In this document: positions 19,553 to 28,443 of the stretch, in pieces
Numbering within the stretch: position 1 is the stretch's first letter
How the letters are laid out: the number at the start of each line of letters is the position of its first letter
From: a bacterium
Lineage (GTDB): Bacteria; Pseudomonadota; Gammaproteobacteria; GCA-002705445; GCA-002716945
Assembly: GCA_029979505.1 (NCBI GenBank)
Contig: JAPOHH010000004.1
Coordinates: 19,850-83,849 of the forward strand
Reading direction: 5' to 3'
Length of the DNA stretch: 64,000 bases
The notes under the pieces: generated by a model
Database searches by the model: none
What the model was told of the DNA's origin: nothing
Seen by the model: only the letters and a program-made list of their open reading frames with translations
Position numbers and translations under genes: made by a program

Positions 19553-20830
19553 ATGGAAGCTTTAGAAGGTAAAGTAATTGAACTTGCTTATGCTTTAGAT
19601 ACATTCTATTTTCTAGTCATGGGAGCCTTTGTCATGTGGATGGCTGCAGGTTTCACCATGTTAGAATCCGGTCTTGTCAGAGCAAAAAATACAGCTGAAA
19701 TTCTTACAAAAAATATTTCGTTATATTCAATATCGGTAATCATGTATATGATTGTGGGATATAATTTAATGTATCCAGGTGGAGGCACAGGTGTTATTCC
19801 TGAGCTATCATTTTTTCTAGGTGCAGACAATACAGCTGAGGCTGTGATCGCGAGTGGTGGAGATGTTTATTACTCATCAATATCGGATCATTTCTTTCAG
19901 GTAGTATTCGTAGCAACAGCCTGTTCAATTATATCAGGCGCAGTAGCGGAAAGAATGAAACTATGGCCATTTCTACTTTTTTGTGTAGTAATGACAAGTG
20001 TTATTTACCCGGTTCAAGGTTACTGGAAATGGGGTGGCGGGTTCTTAGATGAAGCTGGCTTCTCTGATTTTGCTGGATCTGGTGTCGTACATTTATGCGG
20101 TGCAGTTGCAGCTTTAGCTGGTGTACTTGTACTAGGTTCTAGAAAAGGTAAATACACAGATGGTAAAGTAAACGCTATGCCAGGTGCTAACCTGCCACTT
20201 GCTACTCTTGGAACATTTATTTTATGGTTAGGTTGGTTCGGGTTTAATGGCGGCTCTGAATTAATTATCTCTAATGTTGCAGAGGCTAATGCGGTATCTA
20301 TGGTATTTGTTAATACCAACTTAGCAGCAGCTGGTGGCGTCATGGGAGCATTATTACTATCCAAGGTAATGTTTGGTAAATCAGACCTGACAATGGCATT
20401 AAACGGTGCTATAGGCGGCTTAGTATCTATTACAGCTGAACCATTAGCTCCAACACCAGGACTTGCTTTAATCATAGGAGCAATTGGTGGATTATTAGTA
20501 GTAATGTCAATTGTTATGCTTGATAAAATGAGAATAGATGATCCTGTTGGCGCAATTTCTGCACATGGAACTTGTGGTATTTGGGGATTATTGGCCGTAA
20601 CTCTTACTGGTGGATCTCTAGGAACTCAAATCTATGGCGCTTCAATGATTATACTTTGGACATTTGTTACAAGTGTAATTGTTTGGTACGTCATAAAAAT
20701 GTTCTTTGGTTTAAGAGTAACAGAAGAGGAAGAACAAGATGGTGTAGACATATCTGAGTGTGGATTAGAGGCATACCCAGAATTTAGTAAAGCTACAGGC
20801 ATTAAACCTTCGGTTTACCCTGAGCAATAA
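19553..20830 (+). CDS. amtB: Ammonium transporter
   Basis: Polytopic; GFTMLESGLVRAKN, GWFGFNGGSEL, DDPVGAISAHGTCGIWG. Confidence 0.96.
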   Translation: MEALEGKVIELAYALDTFYFLVMGAFVMWMAAGFTMLESGLVRAKNTAEILTKNISLYSISVIMYMIVGYNLMYPGGGTGVIPELSFFLGADNTAEAVIASGGDVYYSSISDHFFQVVFVATACSIISGAVAERMKLWPFLLFCVVMTSVIYPVQGYWKWGGGFLDEAGFSDFAGSGVVHLCGAVAALAGVLVLGSRKGKYTDGKVNAMPGANLPLATLGTFILWLGWFGFNGGSELIISNVAEANAVSMVFVNTNLAAAGGVMGALLLSKVMFGKSDLTMALNGAIGGLVSITAEPLAPTPGLALIIGAIGGLLVVMSIVMLDKMRIDDPVGAISAHGTCGIWGLLAVTLTGGSLGTQIYGASMIILWTFVTSVIVWYVIKMFFGLRVTEEEEQDGVDISECGLEAYPEFSKATGIKPSVYPEQ

Positions 20831-20845
20831 TCATATATCCTAAGG

Positions 20846-20871
20846 GAGCGTAGCGATAGCTACGCTCTTTT
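20846..20871 (+). terminator. Rho-independent terminator of the porin-glnK-amtB unit
   Basis: GAGCGTAGC-GATA-GCTACGCTC perfect 9-bp stem followed by TTTT; overlaps the 3' end of convergent speE. Confidence 0.75.
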
Positions 20872-21582
20872 AGCTTTCAAGAAACTCCATGTCCCAGTAG
20901 GATACAATGGCATTGGAAAGCTAGAAATAATGATATCTCTGAGACCAATACTTTCATATTTTTCAACTAATGGCTTGATAACAGTTTTCATATCTTTTAT
21001 TGGTGAACCTGATTGTTGAATTAAGACTCCATTTTTCTTAAGAGAATCATTACATACTCTTATAAATTTTTTAGAAAATAAGACTTTTGCATCACCTACA
21101 GGATCGGTGGAATCAACAATTATAGAGTCGTATTTGATTTTATTATTCTTTAGAAAAATCATTCCATCATCAATAACCAGTTTGATTTTTTTTAACTGCT
21201 TTTTTGTGAGCTTAAAGTTTTCAGGGAAATATTTTTTTGAGATATTTACTACTGTATTATCTATTTCAACAACTGTTACTTCTGTGATATTTTCTTTTCG
21301 TGCCAACATACTTGCAATACCATAATCTCCTCCACCTATAATCAGTATTTTCCTTGCATTTTTTGGTGTTAGACTAAGGGCTTCATTGTGATAAAAATCT
21401 TGGTTCTTTTGAGACAACATAAAACATCCATCGAGATATAGCACATTCCCATACTTGTTTGTCTTTATGATTTCAATATTTTGATATTTACTTTGACATT
21501 GATATAAATATTTCTCATACTTTATACCAATTGATATGCCGCTTGCATCATCATACTCATAATATATTTTTTTTATGCTCAT
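20860..21582 (-). CDS. speE: Spermidine synthase (polyamine aminopropyltransferase)
   Basis: YHNEALSLTPKNARKILIIGGGDYGIASML, DSIIVDSTDPVGDAKVLFS. Confidence 0.9.
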   Translation of the reverse strand: MSIKKIYYEYDDASGISIGIKYEKYLYQCQSKYQNIEIIKTNKYGNVLYLDGCFMLSQKNQDFYHNEALSLTPKNARKILIIGGGDYGIASMLARKENITEVTVVEIDNTVVNISKKYFPENFKLTKKQLKKIKLVIDDGMIFLKNNKIKYDSIIVDSTDPVGDAKVLFSKKFIRVCNDSLKKNGVLIQQSGSPIKDMKTVIKPLVEKYESIGLRDIIISSFPMPLYPTGTWSFLKAKRA

Positions 21583-21631
21583 TAACTTGTCATTTTTAAA
21601 TTTATATTGATTATATTTAACTTTTTATATT

Positions 21632-22015
21632 ATGCAATTAGACCATAAACATCTTGTTTTAAGAGCTGAAGTAAATGACTGCCCTGCCGAGGATTCTCTC
21701 CATGAAATACTTGATTGGATGAAAACCTTAATAAGAAAAATTGATATGAAACTAATGCAGGGGCCTGCAATTAGTTATGTTGATCAACCTGGTAACCGCG
21801 GGACAACATGTATGGCATTAATAGAAACTAGTCATATTGTTATACATATATGGGATGAACCTAATCCAGGATTAATACAATTGGATATCTACAGCTGTAA
21901 GGAATTTAATTTAGAGATTGTCATGAATCATATTAAAGAATATTTTAATGTTTTAAATATGCAGTATAAATTTCTTGATAGAACAACTGGTATGAAAATT
22001 ATTGATGAGAGCTAA
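21632..22015 (+). CDS. speD: S-adenosylmethionine decarboxylase proenzyme-like protein (SpeD family)
   Basis: About 127 aa; SHIVIHIWDEPNPGLIQLDIYSCKEFN; divergent from speE. Confidence 0.75.
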   Translation: MQLDHKHLVLRAEVNDCPAEDSLHEILDWMKTLIRKIDMKLMQGPAISYVDQPGNRGTTCMALIETSHIVIHIWDEPNPGLIQLDIYSCKEFNLEIVMNHIKEYFNVLNMQYKFLDRTTGMKIIDES

Positions 22016-22016
22016 A

Positions 22017-22847
22017 TTAAGATACTGCATTTGTATATTTTATCCTTGCGCTTATCATGTCTATTAGAAGACACATTTTTCTATACAAAACACCGTTCAC
22101 TTTATAGTTTGCTTCAGATATAAAATCAACTCTATTAGCTGACAGTAATTCAGCACAAACCTTTTTTTGTTCTGCGCTATTTTTAGGATACACTGAAATA
22201 GCATGTCCATTCTGCTTTTTTATTAACGCCATACTTGGAACATCTGTGAGGCCGTCACCAATGTAAATCATATTTTCAAATGGTATAGGTCTAGCCTCTT
22301 CGGGCATATGACTATTAATTGACTCTGAAAGCCTCTCTTTTCCTTTATTTATTCTAAAAAGGAATTGTGTCTTTGCTGTATCTGTAACTACTATTTTTGG
22401 AAAAGTAGCATTTCCATCATTATCAAAATAATATTGTGAACCAAAAATGTTTGTTAATTCTTTTCTTATAGCTATAGCATCTAATATTTCATGATGCCCA
22501 GCTGAAATCACATAATGTGAGATATTAATATTCTTATGATTAGTTTTTATATATTTATTGATGTTTTTAAACCAATCTTTTACACCAGCAAAATATTTTA
22601 TTTTATCTGCCATAGCAATAAACTCTTCTTTTGTAATCTTAATACCAATCTTTTCAGCATGACTAATTAGCTCTCTCATATATATCATCATAATTTCACC
22701 ATCTGTTTTTTTTGCTTCAAGTAAAATCTTTGCCCAAAATTCTTTTGAATTAATTTTTAGTCTTGGAATTATTGTATATTCTTGCATTGTCTTAGGAGTT
22801 AATGTCCCATCAAAATCATAGACCAGTGCTATAGTATTCTGTTTCAT
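22017..22847 (-). CDS. HAD-superfamily phosphatase (phosphoserine phosphatase-like)
   Basis: VYDFDGTLTP motif I, IYIGDGLTDVPSMALI motif III/IV. Confidence 0.8.
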   Translation of the reverse strand: MKQNTIALVYDFDGTLTPKTMQEYTIIPRLKINSKEFWAKILLEAKKTDGEIMMIYMRELISHAEKIGIKITKEEFIAMADKIKYFAGVKDWFKNINKYIKTNHKNINISHYVISAGHHEILDAIAIRKELTNIFGSQYYFDNDGNATFPKIVVTDTAKTQFLFRINKGKERLSESINSHMPEEARPIPFENMIYIGDGLTDVPSMALIKKQNGHAISVYPKNSAEQKKVCAELLSANRVDFISEANYKVNGVLYRKMCLLIDMISARIKYTNAVS

Positions 22848-24547
22848 TACATTCTATCCATTGGTTTTATATCCAGCACTTCGAGACCGCTGATTATAAT
22901 TTTATCTACACATTTTATTAGGGTAACTTTTTCACCTTTCGTAGAAGATGCAATGATTTTAGTCTCTGCATAGTATGAGTGAAATGTCTGAGCAACTTTA
23001 TATAAATAGTTTGTTATTATGTCTGGCCTTATCATATTTATAGCTTTATCCATTGTATTCTGAAAACTATTGATTAATTCGATAAGCTCAATTTCATTTT
23101 TCGTATTTAAGTTATCAAGATTGTCCTTTTCAACAGAAGCATTATCCAAATCATTAATAATTTTTGTAATCCTAGCATGAGCATATTGAATGTAATAAAT
23201 TGGATTATTTTTATTTTTTTTGATTGCAAGATCTACGTCAAATTCTAAATGCTGCTCCTTCTTTTTTGTTAAATAAAAGTATTTCGTAGCATCAGGTCCA
23301 ATTTCATTAACTAAATCTTGTATTGGATAAAAATCACCACTTCTCGTAGACATTGAGATAGACTTGCCAGACATAATAAGATTAGCAAATTGTACCAGAT
23401 GTATTTGCAATCTATTTTCTACATCATATTCCAATGCTTTCATGGCGTTTGTAAGTCTTACTGCGTAATCATGGTGATCAGCTCCCCAGATATTTATAAG
23501 AATGTCATGATTTTCAAACTTGTGAACATGGTAGGCAATATCAGTTGCAAAGTATGTCATATCACCATTACTTTTAATGAGAACCCTGTCTTTGTCCTCA
23601 CCAAAAGACGTATTTCTAAACCATAAAGCTCCATCCATTGTATAGCTTAAATTACTATCATCTATTTTTTTTAGGACAGTCTTTAATAAGCCCGATTCAT
23701 ATAAATCACTTTCATTAAACCAACTATCAAAATTAATATTAACCGAAGATAAATCTTTTTTAATATAGTTTTCTATAATCTCATTAACTAATGACTTTCT
23801 TATCTTTAAGTAACTATCGATACTTTTGATATAAGTAATTAATTCATCTATCGGATTATCTAATAAAGATAAAACTTTCTCTTTATCAATATTTTCAAGA
23901 TTATTTTTTATTAATTTTGATACGTCATTAACATATGAGCCCTTATATGTTACTAATCGACCTTCAGAGTCATCTCTTTCATCACTAAAAATATGATCTT
24001 TCTTTCCAAGGTGGCATAAGATAGTACTTATTAATAATAAATCTATTTGTCTTCCAGCATCATTGACATAATATTGGCGAGTAACATTATGTCCTATTAA
24101 TGACATAAACCTAGCTGTGGTATCACCCACAATCATGCCCCTTCCATGCCCAATATGCAATGGTCCTGTTGGATTAGCTGAGACATACTCGACATGAATA
24201 TTTTTTCTATTTTTCACCTTATCGAAAATTAAATTATTTTTAATTATTCTATTGAGTTCTTGAAATTTATTTGATTTTGTAATGAAGAAGTTTATATATC
24301 CAGGAGAGGCTATGTCGATTTTTTCAACATCAATAATATTTTCTAAATGATTAACTATTTCTTTTGCTATGAGCATTGGATTCTTTTTAAGAATCTTTGC
24401 CAGCCTCATAGCTATATTTGTGTAAAGGTCACCATGGGAACTATCAGTAGTTTTATTAACTTCAATATTTATCTTGTTAATATCATTATAAGATTCATAA
24501 AGCTTTTTTAGAGCTTTATTTATTTCAATAATTATATGTTCTTTCAT
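22847..24547 (-). CDS. argS: Arginyl-tRNA synthetase
   Basis: VEYVSANPTGPLHIGHGRG, class I HIGH; anticodon-binding C-terminus. Confidence 0.95.
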   Translation of the reverse strand: MKEHIIIEINKALKKLYESYNDINKINIEVNKTTDSSHGDLYTNIAMRLAKILKKNPMLIAKEIVNHLENIIDVEKIDIASPGYINFFITKSNKFQELNRIIKNNLIFDKVKNRKNIHVEYVSANPTGPLHIGHGRGMIVGDTTARFMSLIGHNVTRQYYVNDAGRQIDLLLISTILCHLGKKDHIFSDERDDSEGRLVTYKGSYVNDVSKLIKNNLENIDKEKVLSLLDNPIDELITYIKSIDSYLKIRKSLVNEIIENYIKKDLSSVNINFDSWFNESDLYESGLLKTVLKKIDDSNLSYTMDGALWFRNTSFGEDKDRVLIKSNGDMTYFATDIAYHVHKFENHDILINIWGADHHDYAVRLTNAMKALEYDVENRLQIHLVQFANLIMSGKSISMSTRSGDFYPIQDLVNEIGPDATKYFYLTKKKEQHLEFDVDLAIKKNKNNPIYYIQYAHARITKIINDLDNASVEKDNLDNLNTKNEIELIELINSFQNTMDKAINMIRPDIITNYLYKVAQTFHSYYAETKIIASSTKGEKVTLIKCVDKIIISGLEVLDIKPMDRM

Positions 24548-26508
24548 TATTGTGTCGGATCAATATCGATATACCATTTAATTTTACTATCTATGCTGGC
24601 TAAGTATAACTTAATTCTAGTTATATGTTCCGATAAAAGCTTGTGACTTTTTGATCCAACTATTATTTGATAGGAATATGTATTATTTTTTTTGAATGTT
24701 TCAGCTGGAGAAGGCCCATAAACAAATACAGATTTATTTTTTTTAAATTTCACTATTTCTGCAAGTAGCGACTTAGGCTTAAATCTATTGGCAGCTGATA
24801 TATTTATTATTCCTATATGACTATAGGGTGGCAGATTAACGCTTTCACGTTCTTTAAGAGCAACTTTGCTGAATTCTTCGTATCCCTCTTTAAGAATCTT
24901 TAATAATAAACTATGCTTGGGATTGTTAGTTTGAATGATTACATTTCCTTGTGATTTTTGTCTACCTGCTCTTCCAGAAACTTGTGTAATTAACTGTCCT
25001 GTCTTTTCTAGTCCCCTAAAGTCTGTGCTATATAATCCAGCATCAATATTAATTATTCCAACGAGTGATATATTTGGAAAATCATGTCCTTTAACAATCA
25101 TTTGTGTTCCTACGAAGATATCAATTTTATTATTAGTAGCACTTTCAATAAAACTTGTTAAGTCCTTCTTAGATGAAATATTGTCACTATCTATTCTTAA
25201 TACCCTTTTATTTGGAAATAATTCTTTTACTTTATTTTCTAATCTCTGTGTACCAACACCTAGAGGTACTAAAGATGGGTTTTCACAACAAGTTTTAACA
25301 GATTCAAAATTCTGACTAAATTCGCATTGATGACATATTAGCCTTTCAACATTTTTATGATATGTCATGATAGTATTGCATTTTGGACATTTAACAATAG
25401 TTTTACATTCACTACAAAGCACTGTATTACTAAAACCTCTTCTACCAATAAAAAGTATTATTTTCTTGTTTTTACCTAATTCAGATTTCATTTTATCCTT
25501 AAGAGTTTTTGATAAACCTTCATCTGGTTTATCGACAGAGGTATCAACAATTGTAATTAATGGCATTTTTGATTTATGAAATCGATTAAGTAATTTATAT
25601 TGCTTATATTTTTTTATATTAATATTATGAAGGGACTCAAAAGATGGGGTAGCACTTCCAAGAATAACAGGACAGTTAAAATTTTTAGCTCTAACAATAC
25701 TTATGTCCCTAGCATTGTATTTAAATTTTTCATTTTGTTTATATGATTGATCATGTTCTTCATCAACGACAATCAGTTTTAAATTTTTAAATGGTAAGAA
25801 AACTGCTGATCTCGTTCCAATAACTACTAGCTTTTCTTCCTCTCTACATGCTTGGCAAACTCTAAACTTTTGTGTTGGTGTCAAGTGTGAATGATATTCA
25901 ATCGGCTTTGTTGTCATATATTTTTGAAACCTTGCTACAGTCTGGGGGGTTAGATTAATTTCAGGAACTAATATTAGAACTTGAGCATTTTCTTCAAGTA
26001 AAGATGAAGTAAGATATGTGTAAATTTCTGTTTTGCCTGAACCTGTTACTCCCTGAATATAGTTAACTTGATATTTGTTGATATTTTTATTAATACTTTT
26101 TGCAACTTTGAACTGCTCATCATTAAGGACTAAACTGTCTGGTTTTAATATTTCACTATGTTCATATTTACTCTTCGGCTCAGGTTTGTTTTTTCGTTTT
26201 ATGGGCGTTAAAGCACTAAATAGAACTTGACCTAGGGGATAATGGTAGTAATTTGAAGCCCATCTTGAAGTTTTTAGCAACTCCGATGACAGTGTTGGTG
26301 TATGATCAAGTAGTTCTTGGATATCTTTAATTTCATAGGAGCCTTTTCTATCTACATTATCAAAAAACTTAACAATGATACCTATTCTAATTGACCTGCC
26401 AAACGGAACGACTACTCTTGAACCTACTTTGGCATTGACATGGGTGCATCTATAGTCAAATAGTTTGTTAACTGGGACATCTAATGCTACAGATACAAAT
26501 TTATACAT
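24547..26508 (-). CDS. priA: Primosomal protein N' (replication restart helicase)
   Basis: GVTGSGKTEIYTYL, DEEHDQSYKQ, Zn-binding CSECKTIVKCPKCNTIMTYHK...CHQCE. Confidence 0.95.
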   Translation of the reverse strand: MYKFVSVALDVPVNKLFDYRCTHVNAKVGSRVVVPFGRSIRIGIIVKFFDNVDRKGSYEIKDIQELLDHTPTLSSELLKTSRWASNYYHYPLGQVLFSALTPIKRKNKPEPKSKYEHSEILKPDSLVLNDEQFKVAKSINKNINKYQVNYIQGVTGSGKTEIYTYLTSSLLEENAQVLILVPEINLTPQTVARFQKYMTTKPIEYHSHLTPTQKFRVCQACREEEKLVVIGTRSAVFLPFKNLKLIVVDEEHDQSYKQNEKFKYNARDISIVRAKNFNCPVILGSATPSFESLHNINIKKYKQYKLLNRFHKSKMPLITIVDTSVDKPDEGLSKTLKDKMKSELGKNKKIILFIGRRGFSNTVLCSECKTIVKCPKCNTIMTYHKNVERLICHQCEFSQNFESVKTCCENPSLVPLGVGTQRLENKVKELFPNKRVLRIDSDNISSKKDLTSFIESATNNKIDIFVGTQMIVKGHDFPNISLVGIINIDAGLYSTDFRGLEKTGQLITQVSGRAGRQKSQGNVIIQTNNPKHSLLLKILKEGYEEFSKVALKERESVNLPPYSHIGIINISAANRFKPKSLLAEIVKFKKNKSVFVYGPSPAETFKKNNTYSYQIIVGSKSHKLLSEHITRIKLYLASIDSKIKWYIDIDPTQ

Positions 26509-26515
26509 ATCGAGT

Positions 26516-26521
26516 AGTATA
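26516..26521 (-). promoter_or_regulatory. Candidate -10 element of priA
   Basis: TATACT on the minus strand, 7 nt upstream of the priA ATG; -35 not convincing. Confidence 0.4.
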
Positions 26522-26561
26522 AACTATGTTTAACAGGGCTTTTATCATTATAAGAAGTGAG

Positions 26562-26597
26562 TTTATCCACAGAATCTGTGGATAAATCTGTGGACAA
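26562..26597. promoter_or_regulatory. DnaA-box cluster (candidate oriC element)
   Basis: TTATCCACA (26563-26571), inverted TGTGGATAA (26577-26585), and TGTGGACAA (26589-26597, one mismatch). Confidence 0.6.
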
Positions 26598-26867
26598 ATC
26601 TCATTTAAAATGAAAATCCCTAAACGTAATACTGCTCCCCTCAAATTGTTCAATTTATAGTCAAATTAATATTCCTATATATATCAATAATATATAAAGT
26701 AAATAATTAGTTTGATTTATATAAATGATTATAAACATATGATTATAGTTATCGTTATACTGTCAGCTTACACTGTTAATAAATGCTCTATAATGGGGCT
26801 ATTTATAGTTAAATTTAACATTCGTCTATGTATATCACATGATGTATTCTTGTAATATTAGATAAAT

Positions 26868-27452
26868 ATGGATATTACTAAACAAATTCTTAGATTAAAT
26901 TATGCTGGATTGCCAATTGGATGGGTTTCCTATCAAACTGCAGTTAGGCTGTATTGTAATAATCAAGTCACTTATGAATGTGGTAATAGTTCACTGCTTA
27001 TAAGAGGAGGCTCCAGTAGGATATCTGGGGCACAAAGTACTATTCTTATAAATTCCATTGTTGCAACAAAGAACTACAATAAAATTTCATATTCTGATTA
27101 TATACCTCCATTAACTAATACTACTCTTTTTAAGAGAGATGCATCAACTTGCTTATATTGTGGAGAATCCTTTTCACTTAAAAGTTTATCTAGAGATCAT
27201 ATTGTACCCTTATCTAAAGGGGGACAAGATAGCTGGATGAATACTGTTACTGCATGTAAAAGATGTAATAATCATAAAGCTAATAAGACTTTGGATCAGT
27301 CTGGAATGGCCTTACTTGCAGTTCCTTTTGTACCCTCAAGAATAGAATATTTAATCCTCAGAGGAAGAACAATTCTGGCAGACCAGATGGAATTTTTATT
27401 GTCACATGTACCTAAATCTAGTTTAATACGCAAAAGGTATACACAAGGGTGA
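26868..27452 (+). CDS. HNH endonuclease domain protein
   Basis: CLYCGESFSLKSLSRDHIVPLSKGGQDSWMNTVTACKRCNNHKANKT (C-x2-C, DH, N, C-x2-C). Confidence 0.88.
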   Translation: MDITKQILRLNYAGLPIGWVSYQTAVRLYCNNQVTYECGNSSLLIRGGSSRISGAQSTILINSIVATKNYNKISYSDYIPPLTNTTLFKRDASTCLYCGESFSLKSLSRDHIVPLSKGGQDSWMNTVTACKRCNNHKANKTLDQSGMALLAVPFVPSRIEYLILRGRTILADQMEFLLSHVPKSSLIRKRYTQG

Positions 27453-27456
27453 ACAG

Positions 27457-28443
27457 ATGTCTAAAATAACTATCTTGGTTAATCTAGGTACGCCAGATCA
27501 GCCATACGAGAAACAGGTTAGAACATATTTGAAAGAGTTCTTGTCTGATAAATTCGTTATTAGACTACCCCGCATTTTTTGGCTAACATTATTAAATCTT
27601 GTAATATTAAGAACAAGACCTAAGAAGAGTGCTGAATTATACAGAAAAGTCTGGACCGAGTGGGGATCACCTCTGCTTTTTCATACATATGCTCAGACAG
27701 GGCAATTAAGAAAACTAAGCGAAAAAATGGAATTAGACTCTCACTTTGATACAGCAATGAGATATGGCAATCCATCTATTAAAAAAGTACTCTACCGAGC
27801 AATTGACAATGGCTATAAAGAAATTACTATACTACCCATGTTTCCTCAATACTCAACTACCACGACTTTATCAATTTTCGAACTTATAAAAACATTAATA
27901 AAAAAAGATAAAAAAAAGTTTTCTGGAATTAAAATAAATGCTGTAAACAGTTTTCATGATCATAAACTATATATAAAAGCATGTGCACAAAAAATTATCT
28001 CTACACAAAAGACCTTAGATAAACCTGATGTTCTTTTATTTTCTTTTCATGGTATTCCAGAATCATATATTGGTGATTATGAACCTTATCAAAAAGAATG
28101 TATAAAAACTGCAAAGCTGATTGCAACAGAATTAAATCTTAATAATAATGAATATGAGATTGCTTTTCAGTCAAGGTTTGGAAAAGCAGAATGGATTAAA
28201 CCCTATTTGTCTTCAAGACTAGAGGAACTTCCAAAAGAGGGCATTAAGAATATACATGTTTTTTGTCCTGGATTTTCATCTGACTGTTTAGAGACAATAG
28301 ATGAAATAGGCAGGGAATCAAAAGAGGATTTTATGGAGCATGGAGGTGAGAACTTTAATTTTATTCCATGTCTCAACAGTGATGAAATATTCATAGAAGC
28401 ATTAATGGATATACATACATCACCCGATGTAATTATTTTATAA
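27457..28443 (+). CDS. hemH: Ferrochelatase
   Basis: ILVNLGTPDQP, LLFSFHGIPESYI, FCPGFSSDCLETIDEI. Confidence 0.95.
   Translation: MSKITILVNLGTPDQPYEKQVRTYLKEFLSDKFVIRLPRIFWLTLLNLVILRTRPKKSAELYRKVWTEWGSPLLFHTYAQTGQLRKLSEKMELDSHFDTAMRYGNPSIKKVLYRAIDNGYKEITILPMFPQYSTTTTLSIFELIKTLIKKDKKKFSGIKINAVNSFHDHKLYIKACAQKIISTQKTLDKPDVLLFSFHGIPESYIGDYEPYQKECIKTAKLIATELNLNNNEYEIAFQSRFGKAEWIKPYLSSRLEELPKEGIKNIHVFCPGFSSDCLETIDEIGRESKEDFMEHGGENFNFIPCLNSDEIFIEALMDIHTSPDVIIL

Noticed and set aside
20020-20475. 151-aa antisense ORF in amtB
   Set aside because: Pro/Ala-rich shadow ORF inside a clear ammonium transporter gene.
24935-25315. 126-aa plus-strand ORF inside priA
   Set aside because: Antisense shadow of conserved priA helicase domain.
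26562-26586. Perfect hairpin read as an intrinsic terminator
   Set aside because: No T-run follows and no transcript converges here; DnaA-box interpretation fits better.
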